Source of the DNA: Opitutus sp. GAS368
GTDB lineage: Bacteria > Verrucomicrobiota > Verrucomicrobiia > Opitutales > Opitutaceae
Direction: 5' to 3'
NCBI RefSeq assembly: GCF_900104925.1
Contig: NZ_LT629735.1
Coordinates: forward strand, 124,001-188,000
DNA: 64,000 nucleotides
In this document: positions 28,845-40,005 of the stretch, in pieces
Layout: each line of letters begins with the position of its first letter
Position numbering within the stretch: position 1 is the stretch's first letter
Notes under the pieces: generated by a model
What the model saw: the letters and a program-made list of their open reading frames with translations, nothing else
What the model was told of the DNA's origin: nothing
Databases searched by the model: none
Program-made: the position numbers and the translations under genes

Positions 28845-30107
28845 CTAGGCGTAACGGTTGGGGTTGAGCAAAGAAAGGTCCACCGAGGGTTTGCGGCCGG
28901 CGAGCACTTCGGCGATGAGCAGGCCGGAGACGGGTGCCATCGTGAGCCCCAGCATCGCGTGCCCGCTCGCCGTGGCCAGGTTGGCGTAGCGCCCCAACCG
29001 GCCGATGTAGGGCAGCCCGTCGGGCGAAACCGGCCGGTAACCGAACCACGGCTTGACGCCGGCGAAGTCGGCCGCGGTCATTTCCGGGAAGAACGCCCGC
29101 GCCCCGGCGATGATCTGTTCGACCCGCTCCGGCCGCACCGTGTCGCTGTGGCCGCTGATCTCCATCGTGCCGCCGAAGCGCAGCTTGTCACCCATCGGCG
29201 TCACGGCCACGCGACGCTCGGTGAGGATGAGCGACTTGGTCAGCTGAAGCCGCGGCCGCTCCAGCGTGAGGCTGTAGCCCTTGCCCGCCTGCATCGGGAG
29301 TTTGATCTCCAGGTCCCGCACCATGGACGGCGACCATGAGCCGCCGGCCAGCACATATTCGTCGGCGACCAGGTCACCCGCCGTGGTCGACACCCCGGCG
29401 ATGCGGCCGTCCTCGGCGCGCCAGCCGTAGACGCTGGTGTTCCAGGAAAACTTCACGCCCATGTCCTTGAGGAGCGCGGTCAGGGCCGGGACGAACAGCC
29501 GCGGCGAGATGTGCGCATCGATCGGGAAATAGATCGCGCCGGCCACTTTCAGCTTCGCGCCCGGTTCGAGCGCGGCGGTCTGAGCCGCATCCAGGACGCG
29601 CGCCTCGATTCCGACCTCATTGCAGAGGGTGGCGAGGCCGTGGGTGTATTTGTCGAGCGTCTCCGGCAGCTGGCAAAGGTTCAGCAACCCTTCCTGCTTC
29701 AGCTCAAACGCGTCCCCGGTGATGTCCGACAACTCCACGAAAAGTTTCCGGCCGCCGAGGCATAGGTCGCGCAACACCGGGGCGGAGCGGCGCCGGTGCT
29801 GCTCCGTGCAATGTCGCGCAAACAGCCAGCCCCAGCGGATCAGGTCGCTGTCGAGCCGCGGCTTGATATAGAACGGGCTGCGCGAACTCATCATCCACTT
29901 CAGCCCCTTCCACACCATGCCGGGCGCCGAGATCGGCTCCACGTGGCTGGGCGAGATGTAACCGGCGCTGCCGTGCGCGCAGGAGTCCGTGCCCTCGGCG
30001 TTGCGCTCGACGAGCGTGACCCGCCAGCCCTCGCGCGCCAGGTAGTAGGCGCAGCTCAGGCCGATGACCCCGCCGCCACAGATGATGACCGACTTTGATT
30101 GACGCAT
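28845..30107 (-). CDS. FAD-dependent D-amino-acid oxidoreductase, probable cis-4-hydroxy-D-proline dehydrogenase
   Basis: A 420-residue DadA/DAAO-family flavoenzyme. The N-terminal dinucleotide fold reads VIICGGGVIGLSCAYYLAREGWRVTLVER (GxGxxG at 11-16). This is followed by GSAGYISPSHVEPISAPG and a C-terminal FAD contact WFGYRPVSPDGLPYIGRL with NLATASGHAMLGLTMAPVSG. With the upstream epimerase it probably oxidises cis-4-hydroxy-D-proline to the pyrroline. The start at 30107 fits the family; the frame is open further upstream. It is the second gene of the epimerase transcript, with a REP element between the two. Confidence 0.85.
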   Translation of the reverse strand: MRQSKSVIICGGGVIGLSCAYYLAREGWRVTLVERNAEGTDSCAHGSAGYISPSHVEPISAPGMVWKGLKWMMSSRSPFYIKPRLDSDLIRWGWLFARHCTEQHRRRSAPVLRDLCLGGRKLFVELSDITGDAFELKQEGLLNLCQLPETLDKYTHGLATLCNEVGIEARVLDAAQTAALEPGAKLKVAGAIYFPIDAHISPRLFVPALTALLKDMGVKFSWNTSVYGWRAEDGRIAGVSTTAGDLVADEYVLAGGSWSPSMVRDLEIKLPMQAGKGYSLTLERPRLQLTKSLILTERRVAVTPMGDKLRFGGTMEISGHSDTVRPERVEQIIAGARAFFPEMTAADFAGVKPWFGYRPVSPDGLPYIGRLGRYANLATASGHAMLGLTMAPVSGLLIAEVLAGRKPSVDLSLLNPNRYA

Positions 30108-30122
30108 GTTCAAGTTCTTCCC

Positions 30123-30190
30123 TGCAGGGTCGTCGCTTGCGACGACCCCGTTCGCGATATTCCAAGGTCGTCGCAAGCGACGACCCTGCA
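30123..30190. repeat. REP/BIME-like element, perfect 25-bp arms
   Basis: The arms 30123-30147 and 30166-30190 are perfect inverted repeats. Each contains the hairpin GGTCGTCGC/GCGACGACC. The feet here read GCAG and CTGC, a variant of GTAG/CTAC. It lies between the epimerase and oxidase genes. Confidence 0.85.
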
Positions 30191-30207
30191 TGAGGGGGAG
30201 ATCGAAT

Positions 30208-31137
30208 TCATCGGATGCCCCAGGCAAACGGATCGGCCGGATCGAGCAACAGGGTGGCCTCGGCCGTCACATGGGCCGTGGCGGCGATCGTCGGGACGAT
30301 CTTGTCGCCCTGCCGGCGGTATTTCGCGCGGAACGTGCTGCCGACGATGCTCTCCTGCACCCATTCGGCGCCCGGGGCCAGTTTGTTGTCCGCCGCCAGG
30401 CACGCGAGCTTGGCGCTGGTGCCCGTGCCGCAAGGCGACCGGTCATAAGCCCCGCCGGGACAGAGGACGAAACTCTTGCTGCTCACGCCCGGCTTCGCCG
30501 ACGACCCAAACAGCTCGATGTGGTCCACCTCGGGAAAACCGGAATCGCTCACCGCCTGCCGGACGCGCAAGCAATAGTCGGTCAGCTGCGCGACATTGGC
30601 CAGTTCAAGCTTCTGTTCGTGCTGCTCGATCAAACAAAACCAGTTGCCGCCCCAGGCAATGTCGCAGGGGATATTGCCCACGCCCGGCAGGTAAAGCTCG
30701 AGGTCCTGCTGCTTGCGGTAGCTCGGCACGTTGTCGAAGGTGACCTCCCCGCCCGGCGCGAGCACGGCGGCGATGTAGCCGGCCGGCGTGTCGATCCGCA
30801 CCAATCCCGGCTGGACCATGCCGGCATGGGCCAGTGCGACGATCGAGCCGATGAGACCGTGCCCGCACATGCCCAGGTAGCCGACGTTGTTGAAGAAAAT
30901 CAGCCCGAAGTGGCAGGTCTGGTCGTGCGGCTCGACCAGCAGGGCGCCGACGAAGACATCCGATCCGCGCGGTTCCCCCACGATGGCCGTGCGAAAGGCG
31001 TCGTGCTTCTCCCGGAAGAGCTTCACGCGCTCGTTGAGCGGGCCGCGGCCGAGATCGGGACCGCCCTCCAGGACGAGCCGGGTGGGCTCGCCGCCGGTAT
31101 GCGTGTCGAGGATCCTGATTTTCTGCAAAGCGGACAT
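30208..31137 (-). CDS. 4-hydroxyproline 2-epimerase (proline racemase family)
   Basis: It probably converts trans-4-hydroxy-L-proline to cis-4-hydroxy-D-proline. The 309-residue protein has both catalytic cysteines of the family, Cys91 in GMCGHGLIG and Cys236 in SPCGTGTSAKLA. This separates it from the Thr-containing 3-hydroxyproline dehydratases. The N-terminus RILDTHTGGEPTRLV is canonical. It is the first gene of a minus-strand group with the FAD oxidoreductase. Proline racemase activity cannot be excluded by sequence, but the neighbouring pathway genes favour hydroxyproline. Confidence 0.87.
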   Translation of the reverse strand: MSALQKIRILDTHTGGEPTRLVLEGGPDLGRGPLNERVKLFREKHDAFRTAIVGEPRGSDVFVGALLVEPHDQTCHFGLIFFNNVGYLGMCGHGLIGSIVALAHAGMVQPGLVRIDTPAGYIAAVLAPGGEVTFDNVPSYRKQQDLELYLPGVGNIPCDIAWGGNWFCLIEQHEQKLELANVAQLTDYCLRVRQAVSDSGFPEVDHIELFGSSAKPGVSSKSFVLCPGGAYDRSPCGTGTSAKLACLAADNKLAPGAEWVQESIVGSTFRAKYRRQGDKIVPTIAATAHVTAEATLLLDPADPFAWGIR

Positions 31138-31208
31138 GAGGGCGCGGGAGAACCGGCAACATCACCCGCCCGGCCGCCGGTGAAAAGCAAAAAGCCGATA
31201 TCAGACCT

Positions 31209-31288
31209 GTAGGGCGGGGTCACCGCACCCCGCCTTCGTGCGAACATGATATCCCGTTCGAGGCGGGGTGCGGTGACCCCGCCCTACA
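31209..31288. repeat. REP/BIME-like element (GTAG type), perfect 28-bp arms
   Basis: The arms 31209-31236 and 31261-31288 are perfect 28-bp inverted repeats with the feet TGTAG and CTACA. Each arm folds as GCGGGGT/ACCCCGC. It is the cleanest copy of the family in the window. It lies between the epimerase start and the terminator of the second glnK. Confidence 0.88.
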
Positions 31289-31300
31289 ACGATCCAAAGC

Positions 31301-31330
31301 AAAAAAGCCGGTCCCGTGTGGGAGCCGGCT
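31301..31330 (-). terminator. Rho-independent terminator after the second glnK
   Basis: On the minus strand, AGCCGG-CTCCC pairs with GGGA-CCGGCT around an ACAC loop and is followed by TTTTTT. It lies about 25 bp after the glnK stop. A second T-run precedes it. Confidence 0.8.
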
Positions 31331-31355
31331 CGCAAAAAAAACGCGGACCCGGACC

Positions 31356-31724
<369 letters not shown>

Positions 31725-31813
31725 TCATCTTCCCCGGTAGGTCCGCTGATGTCCAGTTCTTCCTGTGGCCGCAGCCGCCCCGCTTGGCCCGGCCTAAAAG
31801 GCATCCTAATTGC

Positions 31814-31845
31814 AAAAAAGCCGGCCCCCATCTGGAGGCCGGCTT
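31814..31845 (-). terminator. Rho-independent terminator after the third glnK
   Basis: On the minus strand, the stem AAGCCGGCCTCC pairs with the GGGGGCCGGCTT region and is followed by TTTT. It lies 26 bp after the glnK stop at 31871 and separates this operon from the next glnK. Confidence 0.85.
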
Positions 31846-31870
31846 GAATTGATCCGAAGCGGCGCAGGCG

Positions 31871-32266
<396 letters not shown>

Positions 32267-32291
32267 TCATCAGGGCGGCCTGCCTGGAGTT

Positions 32292-33899
32292 TTAGTGTGA
32301 GGATGTTTTGGTGTCCGGATAAGCGGTGCCACCGTGCTCATGGAGATCGAGGCCTTCCAGCTCGCCCTCCTTGGAAAGGCGCAGGGTGCCGGTGGCGTTG
32401 ACTGCATACATGAGGACCATGGCGGCAATGAACACGCCGATGCCGATGGCCGCGTTGCCGATGACCTGGGCGACCAGCTGGTCGGTGCCGCCGCCGTAGA
32501 ACAGGCCCTTGACGATCGCGCCGGCCGAAGTGTCCGCGCCGGTGGGCGTCGGCGCACCGAACTGGCCGGTGGCAAAGAGCCCCAGGCTGATGGTGCCCCA
32601 GATGCCGCACGCCCCGTGGACCGGCCACGCGCCGCAGGGATCGTCGATGCGGAGGTATTCCAGCAAATCGGTCGCCAGAATCACAATCACACCCGCGACG
32701 GCACCCAGAAGAATGGCGCCCAAGGGCGACACCCAGTAGCACGGGCAGGTGATGGCCACCAGGCCCGCCAGCAGGCCGTTGACCGTGGCGCCGCAGTCCC
32801 ACTTCTTGAAGCGCGGATAGACAAAGAAGAGCGCGGCGAGACCGCCCGAGCAAGCGGCCAGCGTGGTGTTGGCGGCAACGCGGGCGATGCCGGCGGAATC
32901 CATGGCGGAAAGCGTGCTACCCGGGTTGAACCCATACCAGCCGAACCACAGGATGATGGCGCCCACCGACGCGATCGTCATGTTGTGGTAAGGCATGGGC
33001 CCGCCGCCGTCGCGCTTGAACTTGCGGCCCAACCGCGGGCCGAGGACGATGGCACCCGCGAGCGCAATCATGCCGCCGATGGTGTGAACGACGGTCGAGC
33101 CGGCAAAGTCATGGAACGGCGCGGCCTTCCAGAACGGGATCGCGTTGAGCCAGCCGTCCGGACCCCAGGCCCAGTGCCCGAAGATCGGATAGAGGAAGCC
33201 GCTGACCCCGATGCTATACCAAAGATCGCCCCAGAATCCCGTGCGGCCCAGCATGGCGCCGGACGTGATCGTCGAGCAGGTGTCGGCGAAGGCGAACTGG
33301 AAGAGGAAGAACGCCAGGGTCGCGACGCCCGTGGATTCGTAGGTGTCCGGCAGGTTCTGGAGGAAATACCAGGAGTGCCCGGCCCCGTCGCCCCAGCCGA
33401 TGTAGCCGTTGCCGTGACCGAACATCCACGCGAAGCCGAAGGCGTAGAACAGAATGCCGCAAAGGCAGGTGTCCACGATGCCCTCCAGCAGCACGTTGAT
33501 GGTTTCCCGCTCGCGCGCGAAGCCGGCCTCCAGGAACATGAATCCGGCCTGCATGAAGAACACGAGGAACGCGGTGACCAGGACCCACATCGTGTTGATC
33601 GCATTGACGTAGGGCGGATTCGGCACGTCCGCCGGCGCCGCAGCTGGAGCAGCTGCCGCAGCCGCCGGCGCGGCTGCGGGAGTCGCGGTGGCAGGTGCGG
33701 GAGTCGCTGGCGCCGGCGCCGGGGTGGTGGCCGCGGGCGCGGGCGCGGTTTGCGCCTGCGCCTTGGTTGAGGTCAGATAGGCGGAGACTCCGAAGATCAG
33801 CGCAAAGCAGAGCGCGAGGCCCAGCATCTTGCCGCCGAACAGGGCGTAAAACAACGTGCGTTGTTTCGGATCCTTCATCTTTTCGATAAATCTTTTCAT
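32292..33899 (-). CDS. amtB: Ammonium transporter Amt (second copy)
   Basis: A 535-residue Amt channel of a different subtype from the first. The N-terminal hydrophobic segment (about 15-45) is followed by a linker of about 45 residues made almost only of Ala, Pro and Thr. The channel follows: FLVFFMQAGFMFLEAGFARERETINVLLE, HDFAGSTVVHTIGG with one pore His, WFGWYGFNPGSTLS, and WPVHGACGIWGTISLG with the second. The C-tail ends SKEGELEGLDLHEHGGTAYPD. A sigma-54-like element lies 58 nt upstream. The two transporters may differ in affinity or regulation. Confidence 0.93.
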   Translation of the reverse strand: MKRFIEKMKDPKQRTLFYALFGGKMLGLALCFALIFGVSAYLTSTKAQAQTAPAPAATTPAPAPATPAPATATPAAAPAAAAAAPAAAPADVPNPPYVNAINTMWVLVTAFLVFFMQAGFMFLEAGFARERETINVLLEGIVDTCLCGILFYAFGFAWMFGHGNGYIGWGDGAGHSWYFLQNLPDTYESTGVATLAFFLFQFAFADTCSTITSGAMLGRTGFWGDLWYSIGVSGFLYPIFGHWAWGPDGWLNAIPFWKAAPFHDFAGSTVVHTIGGMIALAGAIVLGPRLGRKFKRDGGGPMPYHNMTIASVGAIILWFGWYGFNPGSTLSAMDSAGIARVAANTTLAACSGGLAALFFVYPRFKKWDCGATVNGLLAGLVAITCPCYWVSPLGAILLGAVAGVIVILATDLLEYLRIDDPCGAWPVHGACGIWGTISLGLFATGQFGAPTPTGADTSAGAIVKGLFYGGGTDQLVAQVIGNAAIGIGVFIAAMVLMYAVNATGTLRLSKEGELEGLDLHEHGGTAYPDTKTSSH

Positions 33900-33956
33900 G
33901 TCAGAATTGTTTGATGGTTTGAGCCGTGGATGGGTCCGGCCAATTTAGTTGCTGGC

Positions 33957-33972
33957 TGCGACGGCCGCGCCA
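33957..33972 (-). promoter_or_regulatory. Sigma-54-like (-24/-12) promoter of the second amtB
   Basis: Read on the minus strand the site is TTGGCGCGGCCGTCGCA, with two mismatches to YTGGCACGNNNNTTGCW and the exact GG-N10-GC spacing. It lies 58 nt before the amtB start at 33899, the same distance as for the first amtB. Confidence 0.55.
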
Positions 33973-34010
33973 AGGCGGCTGCTGCAGGCCATGGCGGCTT
34001 GCGCCAGGCT

Positions 34011-34036
34011 CGAAAACGCACCAAGGTGCGTTTTCG
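34011..34036. repeat. Perfect 12-bp hairpin upstream of amtB
   Basis: CGAAAACGCACC pairs with GGTGCGTTTTCG around a two-base loop. It lies about 40-80 bp upstream of the sigma-54-like site, where an activator could bind, but the arm sequence does not match a site I know. Confidence 0.5.
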
Positions 34037-34434
34037 CCAAAACTTCTGACACGACAGAACTGCAGAACAGCGCGAGCCTTGATTCGGCCGCGCGTAGCCA
34101 ATGCGATGGGAGGGGGCGTTTGCTCATAATCATTATCTGGTTCGGCTTTCCTTTGCGGTGCATGAACGACCCGCGCACCAGTGTGGTGTGATGATGCGCG
34201 GTGCCACCAGCGGCGCCGCCCGGACTGAGTTGTCCCGGCCTTGCCACTGGCAACAGCTTTGGTTCAGCAGCTGGTATGCCAAGGCGCGGAGGCGATAAAA
34301 AATCCGCTTCGCATCCGTGACATACGCCCCCTGGGCCGCCGTGTCCTGCCGTAACGCCCACGCGAGCGACCACTTGGCTGCGAAACTGCTTGGACTCGCC
34401 CGGGGCGGACGCAGAATGCGCGGCCTTTGGCTTC

Positions 34435-36354
34435 ATGAATTCCCAACCCCCTATGGACCTCCGCCGCAGCGCCCAGGCGGCTTTGGCGCTCGGCGCCCTC
34501 GGCGTCGTTTTCGGCGACATCGGCACGAGCCCGCTTTACACGATGCGCGAGTGCATGGCGCACCTGCCGACCGGTGTCACCCGGGAAGCGGGCGTCCTCG
34601 GCATCTGCTCCTTGATGTTCTGGTCGCTGGTCCTCGTCGTGTGCGTCAAATACCTGGCGTTCATCACCCGGGCGGACAACGAGGGCGAAGGCGGCATTTT
34701 TGCGCTGCTGGCCTTGATTCCGGGCCACGCGGCGGCGACCCGCGAAGGCAAGGAGGCCGGCTCCCGTCGCGGGCTGGGCGCGGCAGTGATCATGATTCTT
34801 ATCGGCGCGGCGCTGCTCTATGGCGACGGCATCATCACCCCGGCCATCTCGGTGCTGGGCGCGGCGGAAGGTTGCAAGGCGCTCAGTCCCGACTTCACAC
34901 AAAACCAGATCATGTGGCTCGCGTGCGCGATCCTCGCCGGACTGTTCTGGTTCCAGCACAAGGGGACGAAGCAGATCGGCAGCATCTTCGGCCCGGTCAT
35001 GCTGGTGTGGTTCATCGTCCTCGCCGGGCTCGGCCTCTGGCACATCAGCCATGCGCCCGGCGTGCTGCGGGCGCTCGATCCCCGGGCTGGTTTCGCTCTC
35101 CTCGCCCACCGCCCCGTCGAGGTCGCCACGCTGCTGGGCTCCGTCGTGCTCACGATCACCGGCGCGGAGGCGCTCTACGCCGACCTGGGCCACTTCGGCC
35201 GCCGCTACATCACGCTGGCCTGGTATGGCGCGGCGTTCCCGGGGCTGATCCTGAATTATTTCGGCCAGGGTGCCTACCTGCTGGCCAATCCGCAGTCCGC
35301 GGAAAACCCCTTCTTCATGCTCGCGCCGGCGGGCCTCGGCCGCGCCCTGCTCATCGGCCTTTCCATCGTCGCCGCCATCATCGCGAGCCAGGCGCTGATC
35401 TCGGGCGCGTATTCGCTGACGCGGCAGGCGATCCAGCTCGGCTATTTTCCCCGGCTCAAGATCAACTATACCAACCCCGATTTTTCCGGGCAGATCTATC
35501 TGCCGCTGGTCAACACCCTGCTCGCCGTCGGCTGCATCTATACCACGATCATGTTCAAGGCCAGCGACAACCTCGCCGCGGCCTACGGCATCGCGGTCAC
35601 GGGCACCATGGCAATCACCACCGTGGCATTTTTCCTGGTCGTCGTCCGCCGCTGGCACTGGCCACTCTGGCTGGCCGGGACGCTGTGCGGCGTTTTCCTG
35701 CTCGTTGACCTGGCCTTCCTGTTCGCCAACGCCCGCAAAATCACCGACGGCGGTTGGTTTCCCCTGGCCATCGGCGCCGTCGTGCTCGTGGTCATGCACA
35801 CGTGGAAGCGCGGCCGGGACGAGATCTACCAGCGCGTGCACAATCGCAGCATCACCGACTCGGAGCTCATGGGCATCGCCCGCAGCACGCACCTGGTCCG
35901 GGTGTCCGGCAGCGCGGTGTTCATGGTCGGGATGCCGCGCGGCACCCCGATCGTCTTGCTGCACCACGTGAAGGCCAACCGCTGCCTGCACAAGACGGTG
36001 GTGCTGCTCACCATCCTCACCGAGGAGGTGCCGACCATCCACCGGACCGAGCAGCTCGTGCTGAGCGGGCTCGGCGAGGGCATCTGGCGGGCCGTCGGAC
36101 GCTACGGCTACATGCAGACGGTGGACGTCGGCGAACTGATGGAGCGCATCCGCGCGCGCGGCGTGCCCGTCGTGCCGCAGTCCACGACCTTCATCTTCAA
36201 CCAGGAAATGATCTTCACCGACGGGAATGCCCCGATGTGGCTGTGGCAGAAAATGCTCTATCGTTTGCTCAGCCGCAATGCCCGCCCGGCGCGCGACTAT
36301 TACCGCCTGCCGCCGACCCAGATCATCGAGATCGGCCTGCCTCTGCAGCTCTGA
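34435..36354 (+). CDS. kup: Kup-family potassium uptake protein
   Basis: A 639-residue K+/H+ symporter of the inner membrane with 12 membrane helices in the first 430 residues and a cytoplasmic C-terminal domain. The diagnostic N-terminal ALGALGVVFGDIGTSPLYTMRE is present, followed by DNEGEGGIFALLALI and GDGIITPAISVLGAAEG. The C-terminal part includes TIVLLHHVKANRCLH-like sequence (PIVLLHHVKANRCLHKTVVLL). The start chosen is the ATG at 34435; a TTG at 34390 would add 15 residues. It diverges from the second amtB. Confidence 0.94.
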   Translation: MNSQPPMDLRRSAQAALALGALGVVFGDIGTSPLYTMRECMAHLPTGVTREAGVLGICSLMFWSLVLVVCVKYLAFITRADNEGEGGIFALLALIPGHAAATREGKEAGSRRGLGAAVIMILIGAALLYGDGIITPAISVLGAAEGCKALSPDFTQNQIMWLACAILAGLFWFQHKGTKQIGSIFGPVMLVWFIVLAGLGLWHISHAPGVLRALDPRAGFALLAHRPVEVATLLGSVVLTITGAEALYADLGHFGRRYITLAWYGAAFPGLILNYFGQGAYLLANPQSAENPFFMLAPAGLGRALLIGLSIVAAIIASQALISGAYSLTRQAIQLGYFPRLKINYTNPDFSGQIYLPLVNTLLAVGCIYTTIMFKASDNLAAAYGIAVTGTMAITTVAFFLVVVRRWHWPLWLAGTLCGVFLLVDLAFLFANARKITDGGWFPLAIGAVVLVVMHTWKRGRDEIYQRVHNRSITDSELMGIARSTHLVRVSGSAVFMVGMPRGTPIVLLHHVKANRCLHKTVVLLTILTEEVPTIHRTEQLVLSGLGEGIWRAVGRYGYMQTVDVGELMERIRARGVPVVPQSTTFIFNQEMIFTDGNAPMWLWQKMLYRLLSRNARPARDYYRLPPTQIIEIGLPLQL

Positions 36355-36375
36355 GCCGCGCCGCTGCCTTTCGGC

Positions 36376-38154
<1,779 letters not shown>

Positions 38155-38249
38155 GGGTGCGGAACGCTCAACCAAACGGCCCGCCCCACCCCGGGGCAAC
38201 CAGATTTTGAGCCCCTATGACACGGGGCCGGCAAAGAGCCGCTGGTGCA

Positions 38250-38321
38250 GGTGGAACCCGGCCTCCGGACGGGTTTGCTTGGCGTGCGCTCTGAAAACCC
38301 GCCCGGAGGTCGGGTTCCACC
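38250..38321. repeat. REP/BIME-like element (GGAA variant)
   Basis: The feet GGTGGAAC and GTTCCACC enclose two hairpins, AACCCG-GCCTCCGGA-CGGGTT and AACCCG-CCCGGAGGT-CGGGTT. The left unit is the same as the single hairpin at 10863. It abuts the gpmI stop codon and could serve as its terminator. Confidence 0.85.
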
Positions 38322-38322
38322 T

Positions 38323-39912
38323 TTATTCAAGCACCAGGCTCTCGCCGGTCATCTCCGCCGGCTTGGGCAAGCCCATGAGATACAGGACGGTCGGGGCGAT
38401 GTCCGCCAGCCGGCCACCGGTGCGCATCCTGGTCTGGCCAGCCACGAGCCCCTCGCCGACCGCGAAGACCTCGACGAGATTCAGCGTATGCGAGGTGTGC
38501 GGGGCGTTGTGCACCGGGTCCCACATCTGCTCGGCATTGCCGTGGTCGGCGAGGATGACGGCCTTGCCGTTCTTCGTGGCCAGCGCGGCAAGCAACTCCC
38601 CCAGCCCCTGGTCGGTCGCCTCGCAGGCCTTGATCGCGGCCGGCAGCGAGCCGGTGTGGCCGACCATGTCGGGATTGGCGTAGTTGACGACAATCAGGCC
38701 GTATTGGCCGGAGAGGATCGCGGCCTTGGCCTCGGCCGTCACCTGCGCGGCCGACATCTCCGGCTGCATGTCATAGGTCGGCACCTTCGGGCTCGCCGGA
38801 CAGGCGTTCACCTGACCGGGAAACGGTTCCTTGCGGTAATTGTTGAAGAAGAAAGTCACGTGCGGATTCTTCTCCGTCTCGGCGCAGCGGAACTGCCCGA
38901 TGCCGGCGTTGCTGACCACCTCGCCCAGGATGTTCTTCAGCGGGGCCGGCTTGCCCGAGATCACATGCACCGGCAAGCCGGACTCATACTCGGTCATCGT
39001 CGCATAGTAGAGGTCGAGCTTCGCGCCGCGATCGAACTCCTTGAAGCCGTCGATCACGAAGGCCTTCGTGATCTCGCGCGGCCGGTCGCCGCGGTAATTG
39101 TAGAAGAGCACCGCGTCGCCGTTGGCGAACGTCGCCACCGGCTGGCCGTCGGCGCCGACGACCCACGTGGCGGGCACGAACTCGTCGCCGTGCTGCGTCG
39201 GGCTGAGCGGTTTCTCGTAATAACTGGAAATGGCCTGCTCGGCGCTGGGCGCGGTCGCCTCGGCTTTTTTGCCGGTCAGCATGTCATAGGCCTTCTGCAC
39301 GCGCTCCCAGCGGTTGTCGCGATCCATGGCCCAGAAGCGGCCGCACACCGTGGCGATCCGGCCGGCGCCGATTTTTTTGCACTCGGCCTCGACCTGCCGG
39401 ATGTAGCCGAGTCCGCTCTGCGGCGGCGTGTCGCGACCGTCGGTAAAGCCGTGGATGAACACGCGGCCCGCCAGCCCGTCTTCCTTCGCCTGGCGCAGAA
39501 TGCCGTAGAGATGCTCCAGCATGCCATGGACGCCGCCGTCGGACACGATGCCCATCAGGTGCAGCTTGGCGGCGGGCTTCGATTTCAAGCGCGCGACGAG
39601 GGCGTGCCAGATTGGATTCCGCGCGAGCTGCTTCTCGGAGAAAAGTTTGTTCAGGCGCACCAGCTCCTGGTCGACGATCCGCCCGGCGCCGATGTTCTCG
39701 TGGCCGACCTCGCTGTTGCCCATCTGGCCGTCGGGCAGGCCGACGTCGAGCCCGCTGGCCGCGACGAGCGTGACGGGGGACCTGGCATGCAGCGCGTCGT
39801 CCGCGGGTTTTCTCGCCAGGTAAACGGCGTTGAATTTATTCTGCTCCGGGTGGGGATTCGCACCCCATCCATCGCGGATCACGAGCAGCACCGGAGCGGT
39901 CTTGGCAGGCAT
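38323..39912 (-). CDS. gpmI: 2,3-bisphosphoglycerate-independent phosphoglycerate mutase
   Basis: A glycolytic enzyme that interconverts 3- and 2-phosphoglycerate with two metal ions and a catalytic serine. The 529-residue protein has VLLVIRDGWGANP (metal Asp), GQMGNSEVGHENIGAGRIV with the catalytic Ser, HGFTDGRDTPPQSGLGYI, GRFWAMDRDNRWERV, and the late NYANPDMVGHTG and ILADHGNAEQM metal sites. The start is the ATG at 39912. The frame stays open for 1.2 kb more, antisense to hemH, but that part has no family match. It diverges from hemH. Confidence 0.93.
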   Translation of the reverse strand: MPAKTAPVLLVIRDGWGANPHPEQNKFNAVYLARKPADDALHARSPVTLVAASGLDVGLPDGQMGNSEVGHENIGAGRIVDQELVRLNKLFSEKQLARNPIWHALVARLKSKPAAKLHLMGIVSDGGVHGMLEHLYGILRQAKEDGLAGRVFIHGFTDGRDTPPQSGLGYIRQVEAECKKIGAGRIATVCGRFWAMDRDNRWERVQKAYDMLTGKKAEATAPSAEQAISSYYEKPLSPTQHGDEFVPATWVVGADGQPVATFANGDAVLFYNYRGDRPREITKAFVIDGFKEFDRGAKLDLYYATMTEYESGLPVHVISGKPAPLKNILGEVVSNAGIGQFRCAETEKNPHVTFFFNNYRKEPFPGQVNACPASPKVPTYDMQPEMSAAQVTAEAKAAILSGQYGLIVVNYANPDMVGHTGSLPAAIKACEATDQGLGELLAALATKNGKAVILADHGNAEQMWDPVHNAPHTSHTLNLVEVFAVGEGLVAGQTRMRTGGRLADIAPTVLYLMGLPKPAEMTGESLVLE

Positions 39913-40005
39913 GGCGCTGTTGTCCGGCTTCCAGCGAAAACGGGCAATCAAAAACCTCCTCCGGCCGGTTGACTTTCCAAGCGAAAACCCCACCTCTTTC
40001 ACCCC

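Larger units (their letters stand above)
33900..34434. other. 535-bp intergenic region between divergent amtB and kup
   Basis: No convincing gene is seen. The region holds the sigma-54-like site of amtB (33957-33972), a perfect 12-bp hairpin (34011-34036), and a smaller palindrome TTGCCA-C-TGGCAA (34241-34253). It would contain the promoter of kup. Short open frames here lack ribosome binding sites and family features. Confidence 0.6.

Noticed and set aside
31209-31288. Clustered short palindromes taken as a possible CRISPR array
   Set aside because: There is no regular direct repeat with unique spacers and no cas gene; the structure is a single inverted pair.
33945-34526. Minus-strand open frame of 193 codons between amtB and kup
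   Set aside because: It overlaps the kup N-terminus and the amtB promoter region, lacks a ribosome binding site and shows no family pattern.
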